This document shows positions 27,044-35,629 of a DNA stretch of 64,000 nt, one piece after another. Origin of the DNA: an uncultured Bacteroidales bacterium (lineage in GTDB: Bacteria > Bacteroidota > Bacteroidia > Bacteroidales > Bacteroidaceae). Position 1 is the stretch's first letter, and every line of letters starts with the position of its first letter. The DNA is taken from the NCBI GenBank assembly GCA_945833885.1, contig CAMAFY010000005.1, forward strand, positions 1 through 64,000, written 5' to 3'. Both the position numbers and the translations under genes were made by a program. Under the pieces are notes generated by a model that saw only the letters and a list, made by a program, of their open reading frames with translations, had not been told where the DNA came from and searched no databases.

Positions 27044-27179
27044 GCGTTTTAATCGTATGAAGCAAAGATTGTTTTCTCTTAATTTTCCTTGTTTTTCCGT
27101 TCTCTTTTCTTGTGATTTATGTGAATGAGTGTGGATTTGTTCGTGAATGGGTGTGGGATTACTCGCGAAAGATTGCGGA

Positions 27180-27698
27180 TTATTCCGCGCCTTTCGCCTG
27201 TGCCAGCGTGTCGACGTTGATGGCGATTCTGCGGTTTTCGTCCGCCAAACGTGTCGGAGTCATCGGAGCGGACTCTATTTTTGCCGGGTCATTGACGTTT
27301 TCTGTGGCGGTGGCGTATTCGGCACGTTCAATGGGTTCGATGATGTTCGTCATATAGGCGCGGTACATACTGCTGCCGACGAGCGCCACGACCGCCACAG
27401 CGGCAGCGGCGCGTCCCAATGGTTGCAGGCGTTGGCTCAGCGTCATCTTGCGGGCCTTCACGTGCTTCGGATCGCTTTCCACGGTCATTCCGATGCGCTG
27501 CATCAGAAGTTCGTCGAAACCGTTGCTGGTCTTTTCCTCCTTTTCGGCGTCTGCGAGCATGAAAATGTCGGCAAACGGTGCCAGATGGGCGGGAATTTCA
27601 TCTTGTGAGAAGAATATCCTCAGGATATTTTCCTCGGCCTTGCTGGTAGTGGCATCAAAGTATTTGTCCAGCAACTGTTCGATGTATTTATAATCCAT
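27180..27698 (-). CDS. Putative anti-sigma-type membrane protein
   Basis: 172 aa from MDYKYIEQLL at 27698, or two residues longer from 27704. The N-terminal helices (YIEQLLDKYFDATTSKAEEN) are cytosolic; one membrane helix (AAAAVAVVALVGSSMY, about 95-115) is followed by a short outer segment. The start overlaps the end of the ECF sigma gene by about 11 bp, so translation is coupled. Size, topology and coupling fit a partner of the sigma factor, but the usual anti-sigma zinc motif is absent, so the role is inferred. Confidence 0.72.
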   Translation of the reverse strand: MDYKYIEQLLDKYFDATTSKAEENILRIFFSQDEIPAHLAPFADIFMLADAEKEEKTSNGFDELLMQRIGMTVESDPKHVKARKMTLSQRLQPLGRAAAAVAVVALVGSSMYRAYMTNIIEPIERAEYATATENVNDPAKIESAPMTPTRLADENRRIAINVDTLAQAKGAE

Positions 27699-28242
27699 TT
27701 GCATGTCGTTCCAAAATGATTTTCTTTAAGGCTTGCCGAGCGCGGTGAAGTGTCACCTTGACGTCCGACTCGCCGATGTCCATGATCTCGCCTATTTCCT
27801 GGTAAGAATGCTCCTCGATGTCCCGGAGTTGCAACACGGTCCGTTGTTTTTCCGGCAGAAGGTTGAGCATATCTCTGAGCCATTGCAGCCTTTCGTTGCG
27901 TTCCATCATCTGGTCGGGGCGTTCGTCGCTGTCGGCAATTTGTCGTTCCGGCATCTTTTCTCCGTCCTGGTCGGCTACGAGTCCGGCGTTTTCCAGTGTG
28001 ATGTGCCGTCCTTGCCGTTGGTTTTGCCGGTCGAGCGCGAGATTCCGCACCATTGTCAGGGCGTAAGTCTCGATGTTTTTGATTTCAAGGAAGGCTGGTG
28101 TGGCGCGCATCTCCCATATTTTCACGAGCACGTCCTGCACAATATCCTCCGCCTCCGGGCGGTCGAGGACAATGCGTAGGGCAAGCCTGAAGAGATTGTC
28201 CTTCAGGGGCAGCAGGTCGCGTTGTATGTCGAGATGTATCAT
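27688..28242 (-). CDS. ECF-type RNA polymerase sigma factor
   Basis: 184 aa, sigma-70 family. Region 2 carries RPEAEDIVQDVLVKIWE and the following helix TYALTMVRNLALDR; region 4 carries LLPEKQRTVLQLRDIEEHSY and the HTH DIGESDVKVTLHRARQAL. It would direct core polymerase to an extracytoplasmic-response promoter set. The downstream overlapping gene probably restrains it. No promoter box of the housekeeping type is evident, which would suit self-regulation. The regulon is unknown. Confidence 0.92.
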   Translation of the reverse strand: MIHLDIQRDLLPLKDNLFRLALRIVLDRPEAEDIVQDVLVKIWEMRATPAFLEIKNIETYALTMVRNLALDRQNQRQGRHITLENAGLVADQDGEKMPERQIADSDERPDQMMERNERLQWLRDMLNLLPEKQRTVLQLRDIEEHSYQEIGEIMDIGESDVKVTLHRARQALKKIILERHANGL

Positions 28243-28311
28243 GCTGTTATTTTGTAGACGTTCGCGGGAGGTTAAAAGTTACACCTTCCGCGATATTTTT
28301 TTCGTTTTCCG

Positions 28312-29553
28312 TCAATTTCCGGTTATTTTTCTGCAGGCGATGATGTTTTTCGCGCCGTCGGCGAGGGTGGTTGCAAAGAGATAGACCTGTCCGCCCTCGC
28401 GGATTTTCAGCCGGCTGCGGAGTTCCGCTACGCTGGCGGGGAAGTTTCTTACTGCCAGATGCGCTGCCGGCTGGCCTTTGTCCTGTCCTCCGGCTTCGGA
28501 TTTCAGCAGTTGCGACAGTCTTTTAAGGTCGTTTTTTGAAAAACCGTAGCGCTCGATGATTTGGAATGCCCTGCCAGGAAAGCCTTCCACCGCTGTTTGC
28601 GAGGTGTAGAGATGCGAGTTGGCATGCAGTTTCCTCAATCCGTAGCGTCGGGCAACGGTCTTGAACGCCCCCGCTTTCATCACTCCCGGGCCCGGTTCGT
28701 AGAGGAACGCCTCGGTCTCTGCGGTGAACGCGCAGTTTTCCGCCGCCTCTTCCGACATGTTGAAGGCGAAAGTCAGCCCTTCCTCGCGGCAGAATATCCT
28801 CGGTTCCCCGCTGTTTCCGTCCTGTCCCAGCACCAGTAGCAGTTCCTTGCATTCGCCTCCTGTTGCCGTGACATGCACTTCCTTGACGCAGCCTTTGCGC
28901 TTTCTCTCCAGGGTTGCCACGGCCCGGTGGATGTCGAGCATGGGAGAAAGTTTCACCATGGTCAGCCGGCTGCGTTCCAACAGCAGGTCGAGATGTGCGG
29001 CGATGTCGGGTTCGCAGTCCTCGATGAGCACGGTTTTTCCCCCATGTGCGTCGCGTCGTGCGGGGTCGATGAAGAGCAAATCGAGGTGTTCCTTCAGGTC
29101 TTTCAGCGTTTCTAGTCCGTCCCCCTCGATGAATTCCGCGTTGTCCACCCCCATCAGCGGCAGGTTGTGCCGTGCCGTTTCCACGATTTCCGCTTTCCGC
29201 TCCACGTATACCGCACCTTCGAACAATGGCGCTATGGCGCAGAAGTCCACACCCATTCCTGCTGTAATGTCCGCCATGCGGTGGCGTTCGCCGTCCTTCA
29301 GCAGGCGTTTCACCGTCTCCGCCTTGTAGTCTGCCGCTGCCTGTCCGCTGCATTGCTCCAATGCCAGTCGGGGAGGATAGATGATACCCTCCGTCTCCGC
29401 CCATTTCGGCACCTTGTGCGCCATGCGTTGCCACCCCTCAATCTGGCGTAGCACGTATGAGGAGTCGAGGTCTTTCCGCCCGGCTATCTGCAATGCCACA
29501 TCCTCGATGCGGCGATGTCGGTTCTTTACGATGAAATCGTCGTTTTCTGTCAT
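28312..29553 (-). CDS. SAM-dependent methyltransferase with THUMP-like C-terminal domain
   Basis: 413 aa. The Rossmann methyltransferase core is seen in DITAGMGVDFCAIA (SAM binding, about 95-110), then YVERKAEIVETARHNL and LLFIDPARRD (catalytic/acidic loop). The C-terminal part (RLKIREGGQVYLFATTL) resembles the THUMP-like domain family of Bacteroidota. The substrate is presumably RNA by analogy, but it is not identified. It precedes no overlapping gene; the sigma factor lies downstream on the same strand, 70 bp on. Confidence 0.85.
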   Translation of the reverse strand: MTENDDFIVKNRHRRIEDVALQIAGRKDLDSSYVLRQIEGWQRMAHKVPKWAETEGIIYPPRLALEQCSGQAAADYKAETVKRLLKDGERHRMADITAGMGVDFCAIAPLFEGAVYVERKAEIVETARHNLPLMGVDNAEFIEGDGLETLKDLKEHLDLLFIDPARRDAHGGKTVLIEDCEPDIAAHLDLLLERSRLTMVKLSPMLDIHRAVATLERKRKGCVKEVHVTATGGECKELLLVLGQDGNSGEPRIFCREEGLTFAFNMSEEAAENCAFTAETEAFLYEPGPGVMKAGAFKTVARRYGLRKLHANSHLYTSQTAVEGFPGRAFQIIERYGFSKNDLKRLSQLLKSEAGGQDKGQPAAHLAVRNFPASVAELRSRLKIREGGQVYLFATTLADGAKNIIACRKITGN

Positions 29554-29698
29554 GGAATAAAGGTGAGGGGGATATCTGTCTCCACCGTTGGGGATGATTG
29601 TTGTTCCACAGTCCGGGACCCGCCGGAAAAATTTCCGCGCCGCGTTGCAGAGGCATTGTTTTTCAGATGCTTCCGCAGCGTGGCGCGGTATACGTGTG

Positions 29699-30802
29699 TT
29701 AAGCGTTCAGTTGTTTCTGGATGAAAGTCTCCATCTCCGCCTCGTGTTTCTCAATGGAAAGGAGGAGGTGGAACTGGTTGTTTGCCCGCACGAAATTGTG
29801 GTCGGGATACTGGCATTTCCAGTATTTGTCGCCGTTGAGATAGTCCCAAAGGAAGCGTACACACTGCATATAGGGGAAGAGTTTCACGGCGTATGGCAGG
29901 TTTTCAATCTCCGTTTCGGTAAGGAAGCACTTGGCGCTTGCCAGATAACCTTCGGTGAAAGCCTTGAAGATTTCCACGTTGAAGCATACTGCATCCATGT
30001 CGGGGCAGTCCTCAGCCACGACGTTTGCACCCGTGCGCAGGAAGTCTCCGTAGTCAGAGAATATGAAGTTGGGCATCACGGTGTCGAGGTCGATGACGCA
30101 AAGCACGCGGTCCTGGTCGTCGAACATCATGTTGTTCACCTTCGTATCGCAGTGGCATACGCGCTTGGGGAGCACACCTTCGCGTCCCATGCGTTCGGCC
30201 TTGCACATGTAGTCGGCGCGCTTGTCGATTTCCGCCAGCAGGTGTTGCACCTTCTCTTCGCCGACGCGTCCCATGGAATCCTTTGCCACCACCTCGCGGA
30301 GTTGTTGCAGGCGGAACTCCATGTTGTGGAAGTCCTTGATGGTTTCACCCAGTTCTACGGGGATGTCTGCCAGCATGGCCTGGAACCGGCCGAAGGCTTC
30401 TCCGGCGGCGCGGCTTGACTCGGCGTTGACAGCCTGCTTGGTAATGGCACCGGCGATGAAGACCATCACGCGCCAATATTCGCCGTCGACGATGGCAAAG
30501 AGTTGCTCGGCGTTCTCCTTGGCGGGGATGAAAGTGAGCACCTTGCGGTCGATGTCCGTCTCATTGGCGACCTCCAGTTTGCCGCGGATGTGTGAAGTCA
30601 CGGCGTGGATGTTGCGCATCACCATTTCCACATCGGGGAAAACGTTGCGGTTTACGCGTTGCATCACATAGTCGGGGGCGTCGTCCTCAGCGGTTTTCAC
30701 CAGCAGAGTGTCGTTGATAAGTCCTTCGCCGAGGGGCTTGATGTCGCATACTGTGCCGCGGATGGCAAAGTGCGAAACAATTTCAAGGTGTTTTGGATTC
30801 AT
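29699..30802 (-). CDS. APH-family kinase (aminoglycoside phosphotransferase fold)
   Basis: 367 aa. The Brenner motif HCDTKVNNMM (about 194-203) and the metal-binding VIDLDTVMP (about 215-223) are present; the N-terminal lobe has LGEGLINDTLLVK in place of a Gly-rich loop. Enzymes of this subgroup in gut Bacteroidota and bifidobacteria include N-acetylhexosamine kinases, so sugar phosphorylation is more likely than drug resistance. That is inference; I see no sugar-pathway neighbours. Confidence 0.82.
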   Translation of the reverse strand: MNPKHLEIVSHFAIRGTVCDIKPLGEGLINDTLLVKTAEDDAPDYVMQRVNRNVFPDVEMVMRNIHAVTSHIRGKLEVANETDIDRKVLTFIPAKENAEQLFAIVDGEYWRVMVFIAGAITKQAVNAESSRAAGEAFGRFQAMLADIPVELGETIKDFHNMEFRLQQLREVVAKDSMGRVGEEKVQHLLAEIDKRADYMCKAERMGREGVLPKRVCHCDTKVNNMMFDDQDRVLCVIDLDTVMPNFIFSDYGDFLRTGANVVAEDCPDMDAVCFNVEIFKAFTEGYLASAKCFLTETEIENLPYAVKLFPYMQCVRFLWDYLNGDKYWKCQYPDHNFVRANNQFHLLLSIEKHEAEMETFIQKQLNA

Positions 30803-31082
30803 GTTTTTCTATGGTATTTTTATTCAAAGTCCAAAAGGAGGGTGAAACGTGTCGCGCAAAAACGCTTGTGATTTTCGTTGGTGCTATGCTGAAGCCGCAT
30901 CGTGTGTGGCGGCGATGTCCGACGGTGTGCATGCGGAATGCCGGTACGCCTTGTAAGGAGTTCCGGTGAAAGTGCTTCGAAACATACGGCAAAAATAGTG
31001 CAAAAACGCGGATTTTCCAAATCCTTGCCGCCAAATGTTCCGTTTTTTTCCGTCAATCCTCCCTTATGGGCGGGCATTGGCG

Positions 31083-31658
31083 TTATTCCGCATCGCTTTC
31101 GCGGTGTCGGCGTTCCGGCGGAGTGGTGTTCCAAGCCTCGGTGTCGAAGCGTTTTCCGAAACTCAAATCCATGCCGCTTTCCAGCAGTTGGCGTGCCAGT
31201 GTGGCGTTCCCGCGGAATCCGTGTACGGTCCATCTCTGCTGCGGCCGCAGTTGTTTCCGCATCGCCAGCAGGACATCGAAGGCGCGCACGCAATGGATGG
31301 TCATCGGGCGTCCGTACTCCTCGCTCATCTCCACCATCACCTCCATCACTTTCCGTTGGCATTCCAGCGCCGCGCCGCGCAGGCGGTCGATGCCGCATTC
31401 CCCCACCTGCACCACTTCCGGCAGCCGCAGCAGCGTTTCCAATCCGCCGATGTGCGCCGCAAGGTCAAAGTCTTCCGCCGCCGTCCACCAAGGATGCACG
31501 CCCGCAGCATAGAGCCCACCCTCGCGCGGACGCCATGTTCCCCCGCCGATGTTGAGGATGATGTCCTGCGAGAGGCACACAATCCCCCTCCCCGGCGCGA
31601 TGTCGTGGCGGTGGGTGTGGAAGTCGAAGTCGGGGATGTCGTTTTCTGACAGCGTCAT
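31083..31658 (-). CDS. TatD-family hydrolase
   Basis: 191 aa from ATG 31658, which overlaps the yidD stop as ATGA; a start at 31685 would intrude into yidD. Metal-dependent hydrolase of the amidohydrolase fold: FDFHTHRHD supplies the first HxH pair, GVHPWW the next segment, and GECGID with HCVRAFDV and HGF later ligands. It is short compared with TatD (about 260 aa) and is the reduced Bacteroidota form. Likely a nuclease or deoxyribonuclease. Translationally coupled to yidD. Confidence 0.85.
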   Translation of the reverse strand: MTLSENDIPDFDFHTHRHDIAPGRGIVCLSQDIILNIGGGTWRPREGGLYAAGVHPWWTAAEDFDLAAHIGGLETLLRLPEVVQVGECGIDRLRGAALECQRKVMEVMVEMSEEYGRPMTIHCVRAFDVLLAMRKQLRPQQRWTVHGFRGNATLARQLLESGMDLSFGKRFDTEAWNTTPPERRHRESDAE

Positions 31659-31912
31659 TTCCGGTCTTTCTGTCTCGATGTCCAATGAAATTCGTCAGGA
31701 ACGGGGTCATAGCCGTGTCCGCCCCAGGGGTGGCAGCGCAGTATGCGGCGGATGCCCAGGTAAAGCCCCTTGACGGTCCCGTGCTTTTGCAGGGCTTCCA
31801 CCATGTATTGCGAACATGTGGGGGTGAATCGGCACGATGGCGGCAGCAGGGGCGAGATGCCCCGTTGGTAGAAACGCACCAGATTTATCAGTGATTTTGC
31901 GAGAAAGTTCAT
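31655..31912 (-). CDS. yidD: Membrane protein insertion efficiency factor
   Basis: 85 aa from ATG 31912 (upstream ATGs lie in the repeat array). YidD has the hallmark [20 protein letters not shown]-like segment ([20 protein letters not shown]) and [13 protein letters not shown]. It helps YidC insert inner-membrane proteins. The neighbourhood rnpA-yidD is conserved across bacteria; here a 411-bp spacer with a terminator and a repeat array separates the two. Confidence 0.95.
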   Translation of the reverse strand: MNFLAKSLINLVRFYQRGISPLLPPSCRFTPTCSQYMVEALQKHGTVKGLYLGIRRILRCHPWGGHGYDPVPDEFHWTSRQKDRK

Positions 31913-32040
31913 GGTTGGTGTTGAGGGGTTAAACTTGGTTTCCGGAAGTTTTCCGGGGCGGTTGCGGTGTGTGTGGCGGCGGTCTTTTGGCGCCGTTTCC
32001 CGCCTGTCAGGTGTTTTGCGTGCCGTCGTCCGTCCGTTGC

Positions 32041-32197
32041 GTGCCGAAGTGCCGCATTTTGGCTTGAAAAGTTCCGTATTTTCGCCTTGAAAGCGCCGCA
32101 TTTTCGCCTTGAAAGTTCCGCATTTTGGTTTGAAAAGTGCCGCATTTCATCGAAGAGAGTGCCGCACTTTCTCCTGGGAAGTTCCGTATGCTTTTAC
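32041..32197. repeat. 22-bp tandem array upstream of yidD
   Basis: About seven units: 32041, 32066, 32089, 32111, 32132, 32154 and 32176, mostly 22 bp. Cores are GAAAGTTCCGCATTTT, AAAAGTGCCGCATTTC and GAGAGTGCCGCACTTTCTC; the last is close to a palindrome. It begins 129 bp before the yidD start. Nothing else is seen in 31913-32240. Confidence 0.85.
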
Positions 32198-32240
32198 AGG
32201 GCTATCCGTATTTTCCTGCAGCGTCGTTTGCGGTAAGAAC

Positions 32241-32314
32241 CAAAAAGGGCTACACAAGCCATGTCTGTGCAGCGTTTCCTTTGTGGTTGGCTGCTATGGT
32301 TTGTGTAGCCCTTT
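32241..32314 (-). terminator. Long-stem terminator of the hemD-rnpA transcript
   Basis: AAAGGGCTACACAA (32244-32257) pairs with TTGTGTAGCCCTTT (32301-32314) around a 43-nt loop, 10 bp after the rnpA stop; the minus strand then reads TTTTTGG. Confidence 0.7.
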
Positions 32315-32323
32315 GGGGATATA

Positions 32324-32725
32324 TCAATGTCTTTGCTCCACCTTTTCCTTGATGCGTTGCAGCAGGCAGGTCATCTTGTGCTGTATGATTCTGGTCGTCT
32401 GTTGGGCATCGCTGGTCCAGATGAAAGCCACGTGCAGGGCTTTGTCCTGCGGAATGGCTCCGCTATCGGTGAGGATTTGCTTGTTCAGTCTGTACGCTTC
32501 GCGTATCTGACGTTTGGCACGGTTGCGGTCAACCGCGTGCTTGAACTTCCTTTTCGACACACTTACCATCACCTTCACCCGTGGTGAGTGTCCGTCCCAT
32601 GCCGTGGTATGCCATACGGCCCGCAGGGGAAATGCCGCTGTACTGCTTGTGCCAGCGGCGAAGATAGCCTCGATGTCGCGTTTCAGCACGAGATGTTCGG
32701 CTTTCGGGAATCCGTAGGTGCTCAT
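32324..32725 (-). CDS. rnpA: Ribonuclease P protein component
   Basis: 133 aa. Carries the RNR box HAVDRNRAKRQIREAYR (about 63-79) and the SVSKRKFKHA lead-in typical of RnpA. It joins the catalytic RNase P RNA to trim the 5' leaders of tRNA precursors. It lies 64 bp after hemD on the same strand, in the conserved Bacteroidota order DUF4271-hemD-rnpA-yidD-tatD. Confidence 0.95.
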   Translation of the reverse strand: MSTYGFPKAEHLVLKRDIEAIFAAGTSSTAAFPLRAVWHTTAWDGHSPRVKVMVSVSKRKFKHAVDRNRAKRQIREAYRLNKQILTDSGAIPQDKALHVAFIWTSDAQQTTRIIQHKMTCLLQRIKEKVEQRH

Positions 32726-32789
32726 CGTTATGGTGGTTTGTCGTGGTCGTTCCGCCGCCGTTATTGGCGGGAAAGTGCCGTAAGGCGCG

Positions 32790-33524
32790 TCACGCTTGGT
32801 TTTGTTCGCGGATGTATTGTTCCAGACTTCCGGTGATGGATCCCGTACCCTTGAGGTCGACTCTCAGTCCGGCCTCTTCCATGGCTTTGGCGGTAGCCTC
32901 GCCGAAGCACGCCAACCGGAGGTCGCCCTGCTCGAAATCGGGGAAGTTCTGTTTGAGGCTTGCCACTCCGGTGGGGGTGAAAAGCAGAATCATATCGTAG
33001 TTCTTGTACTCGTCCTGCTCGAAATGGCTGGGAACAGTGCGGTACATGACGCATTCAGTATGTGTGAGTTTCTTCTGGTCCAGCATGTCTGCAATCTCAT
33101 TGCTGTGGACATCGGACAGCGGAATCAGATATTTTTCCTGTTTGTGGCGTGTCATGACGCTGATAAGTTCGGGCCAGCGTCCTGTAGAGCCGAAGAACAC
33201 CTTGCGTTTGCGGTACTGAACGTACTTTTGAATGTAGAGAACAATCTTTTCTGACAGCCCAAAGTATTTCATATCTTCGGGGAGTGTCACTCGAAGTTCC
33301 TTGCAAAGTGTGAAGAAGTGGTCTATGGCGTTCGTCGAATTGAAGACTATTGCTGTGTGGTCCAGGATATTCACCCGTTGGTCGCGGAACTCTCTGGTGC
33401 TGATGCCCTCGATTTTGATGAAAGGCTTGAAGGTCAGTTCCAGGCCATTGCGCTCTGCAAGGTCGAAATAGGGTGATTTTTCTGTGGAGGGTGCGGGTTG
33501 TGAAACGAGAATCTTCTTGATCAT
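32790..33524 (-). CDS. hemD: Uroporphyrinogen-III synthase
   Basis: 244 aa from ATG 33524 (MIKKILVSQP); an ATG four codons earlier is possible. HemD-like two-domain protein: VSQPAPSTEKSPY opening, VFNSTNAIDHFF, KVFFGSTG, ILLFTPTGVASL and LACFGEATAKAMEEAG. It closes hydroxymethylbilane with ring inversion in tetrapyrrole synthesis. HemD diverges strongly between phyla, but the LFTPTGVASL and FGEATA motifs and the position between DUF4271 and rnpA support the call. The spacer 33525-33664 has a weak 22-bp-like pattern. Confidence 0.88.
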   Translation of the reverse strand: MIKKILVSQPAPSTEKSPYFDLAERNGLELTFKPFIKIEGISTREFRDQRVNILDHTAIVFNSTNAIDHFFTLCKELRVTLPEDMKYFGLSEKIVLYIQKYVQYRKRKVFFGSTGRWPELISVMTRHKQEKYLIPLSDVHSNEIADMLDQKKLTHTECVMYRTVPSHFEQDEYKNYDMILLFTPTGVASLKQNFPDFEQGDLRLACFGEATAKAMEEAGLRVDLKGTGSITGSLEQYIREQNQA

Positions 33525-33664
33525 TTCTGTTAGCAAACTAATTCAGTTCGTTCGGTGCGTTGATGCCTTGGTGTTGTGGTGCCGTGGAAAGTGGTGGGCG
33601 GTGCGGCACTTTTCCAGGTGTTTCCTGTGGCGTTCCGTGAAATTCCACCGCGGATTTCCGGCGT

Positions 33665-34657
33665 TTATATCATGCCAAAATTGTTGCCCATCCAATAAAG
33701 TATACCCAATAACAGGATGAAGGGACTGATTTCCAGGGCGCAAAAGTACAAAATTAAATGCGTTATGCTACTTGTGCTTTTGAAAAATATGTGATGACTC
33801 TTGTAGAGAAGCAAACTTTTGACAAGTGTCAGCAACAAAAGACCGACAATCGGGGTGTCGGTTGCCGCGATTTCGAAGAAAACCATGGCAAGAACGATGG
33901 GAAGCAGGCCACATCCGGTGGCAAGTATCGATATTAGGAAGGTGAGACTCCATTGATCGCACTTCTCCGATGGGAAGAATGTGGTGTTGACGATGCGGTA
34001 GAGGAGGATTTTCACCGTATAATAGATGGCGGCGACGGCAATTCCGGCGCCGAGGATGGCGTATGGCGACGACTGTGTGAAGACATCGGTGTGGAAAGTG
34101 CGGACATATCCGAAGAAGAGCATGCCGATCATCAGACAAGTCTGCAACACGAGGAAGAAACGCCCCTGCAAAACGTTGTCCTCGCGGTTGTTGAACAGGT
34201 TCGGACGTTCGCGGGTATGGAAGAAATCTTCCAGTTGGATTTTGAGGAACCTCCATGAACGTGCCACGACAAGTGCGATGAGCAGGAAGTTGAGCACAAG
34301 TCCCCCCGTCACGTAGTCGTCGTTTTGGAAGCGGTAGTCCAGCGGATCTCCGGCGATGCCCTGCGGTTTCCAGGGTACGGATTCGTATTTCCAGGCGATT
34401 TCGCGGACTTCGGGGTTCCACAGTGTTCGGAATCCTGCCAGGAAAACGCTGTCCTTCGGCAGCGGAAACAGGCCTTGCGCCAGTTCCGGCACCGGACTTT
34501 CAGCGGGTTGGTATGGTGCGCTTTGCCCCACGAAGTACGCCCCCAGCACGGAGTCGGGTACGGCGTCGAACGTCAGATGCTCCACATTGTGGTTGCCGGC
34601 AGCGGCACTGTCGGCTGGTAGCATCGCGTTCAGGGTGTCAATGTTTTCGAGGGGCAT
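33665..34657 (-). CDS. DUF4271 integral membrane protein
   Basis: 330 aa. The first 115 residues are soluble with Pro-rich stretches (PAESPVPELAQGLFPLP); six or seven membrane helices follow (GGLVLNFLLIALVVA, LVLQTCLMIGMLFFGYV, AILGAGIAVAAIYYTVKILL, LTFLISILATGCGLLPIVLA, and others). The family is Bacteroidota-specific and always near hemD, but its role is unknown. It is the first gene of the DUF4271-hemD-rnpA cluster. Upstream lies a 22-bp array that ends 24 bp from the start codon. Confidence 0.88.
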   Translation of the reverse strand: MPLENIDTLNAMLPADSAAAGNHNVEHLTFDAVPDSVLGAYFVGQSAPYQPAESPVPELAQGLFPLPKDSVFLAGFRTLWNPEVREIAWKYESVPWKPQGIAGDPLDYRFQNDDYVTGGLVLNFLLIALVVARSWRFLKIQLEDFFHTRERPNLFNNREDNVLQGRFFLVLQTCLMIGMLFFGYVRTFHTDVFTQSSPYAILGAGIAVAAIYYTVKILLYRIVNTTFFPSEKCDQWSLTFLISILATGCGLLPIVLAMVFFEIAATDTPIVGLLLLTLVKSLLLYKSHHIFFKSTSSITHLILYFCALEISPFILLLGILYWMGNNFGMI

Positions 34658-34680
34658 GGTGTGGATGTCGGCGGATGCCG

Positions 34681-34902
34681 GTGTATTCTATGAATGTTTT
34701 TGGTAGGATTTCCGGATGCTTATAGTAGAATTTCCTGATGCTTATAGCAGGATTTCGGGATGTCCATAATCGGTTTTCCGGATGCTTATCTTTGAATCTC
34801 CGGATTATGATGTCCGGATTTCCGGATGCTTATAGCAGGATTGCTGGAAAACTTATGGCCAGCGTAGGGGAGAATATGGGGAATTATCCGGAAGAGTTTG
34901 TA
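34681..34902. repeat. 22-bp tandem array upstream of the DUF4271 gene
   Basis: Units start at 34703, 34725, 34747, 34769, 34791, 34812, 34835, 34857 and 34880. The shared word is GGATTTCCGGATGCTTATA. Two units are 21 or 23 bp. It fills the space between the LOG gene and DUF4271. Confidence 0.85.
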
Positions 34903-34959
34903 GGGGAATGGCGGATGGAACCGGGGAAAATTCGGGTGTCTTCCGTCCCGTCGGGCGTC

Positions 34960-35535
34960 CTACAATGCGGCGAATCGGCGTACCGAGACGTCCCAGAGCG
35001 GGGTCTCCTCACACAGACGGACGGCCTCTTCGGGTGTTTCCGCCACTTTCCAGCAGTCGAGGTGCTGGGGGCGCATGAAGTTTCCCTCCACGCAGCGTTG
35101 CAACTGTTGCAGCAGGGGGGTGAAATAGCCGTCGGTGTTGAGGATGACGATGGGTTTCAGATACAGACCCAGTTGCTTCCAGGTGATGATTTCCAACAGT
35201 TCCTCCAACGTTCCCACGCCTCCGGGACAGGCGATGCAGGCGTCGCTCATCGCAGCCATGCGTTCCTTGCGCTCATGCATGTCGTTTGTGACGATAAGTT
35301 CCGACATTCCCGTGTGTTGCCATTGCTGTTCGATCATGAATTGCGGAATGACGCCGATGGTTTTCCCGCCTTCCGCCATGACGGCATCGGTGGTTGCCGC
35401 CATAAGTCCGGTCCTTCCGGCTCCGTTGACGAGCGTATGTCCGCGTTGTGCCATGCTTTTGCCGAGCAATGCCGCAGCCTCGCGGTAGATTTCCGGCACT
35501 TGTCCGCTTGATGCGGCGTAGACGGTGATGTTCAT
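34960..35535 (-). CDS. LOG-family protein (nucleotide phosphoribohydrolase)
   Basis: 191 aa, TIGR00730/LOG family. The PGGVGTLEELLEIITWKQLG motif (about 107-126) holds the catalytic GGxGTxxE; the opening GRTGLMAATTDAVM is also family-typical. The family hydrolyses nucleoside 5'-monophosphates (AMP, cytokinin ribotides) to base and ribose phosphate; in bacteria the natural substrate is not settled. The downstream neighbour is DUF4271, and metK lies upstream but in the opposite order, with a hairpin between. Confidence 0.92.
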   Translation of the reverse strand: MNITVYAASSGQVPEIYREAAALLGKSMAQRGHTLVNGAGRTGLMAATTDAVMAEGGKTIGVIPQFMIEQQWQHTGMSELIVTNDMHERKERMAAMSDACIACPGGVGTLEELLEIITWKQLGLYLKPIVILNTDGYFTPLLQQLQRCVEGNFMRPQHLDCWKVAETPEEAVRLCEETPLWDVSVRRFAAL

Positions 35536-35559
35536 GGTGAGTATTGTAGATGCGTAATG

Positions 35560-35594
35560 GCGGGCACGTCAGCCGGATGTTCTGACGTGCCCGC
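35560..35594 (-). terminator. Hairpin after metK
   Basis: GCGGGCACGTCA (35560-35571) pairs perfectly with TGACGTGCCCGC (35583-35594). It lies 36 bp past the metK stop. No T run follows, so it may be a weak terminator. Confidence 0.5.
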
Positions 35595-35629
35595 TGGAAA
35601 ATGGGGATTTCAGTTATGCGTTCGTCCCA

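Noticed and set aside
33525-33664. Another 22-bp array between hemD and DUF4271
   Set aside because: Only a loose pattern of 22-24 bp; the units share too few bases to be listed as a repeat.
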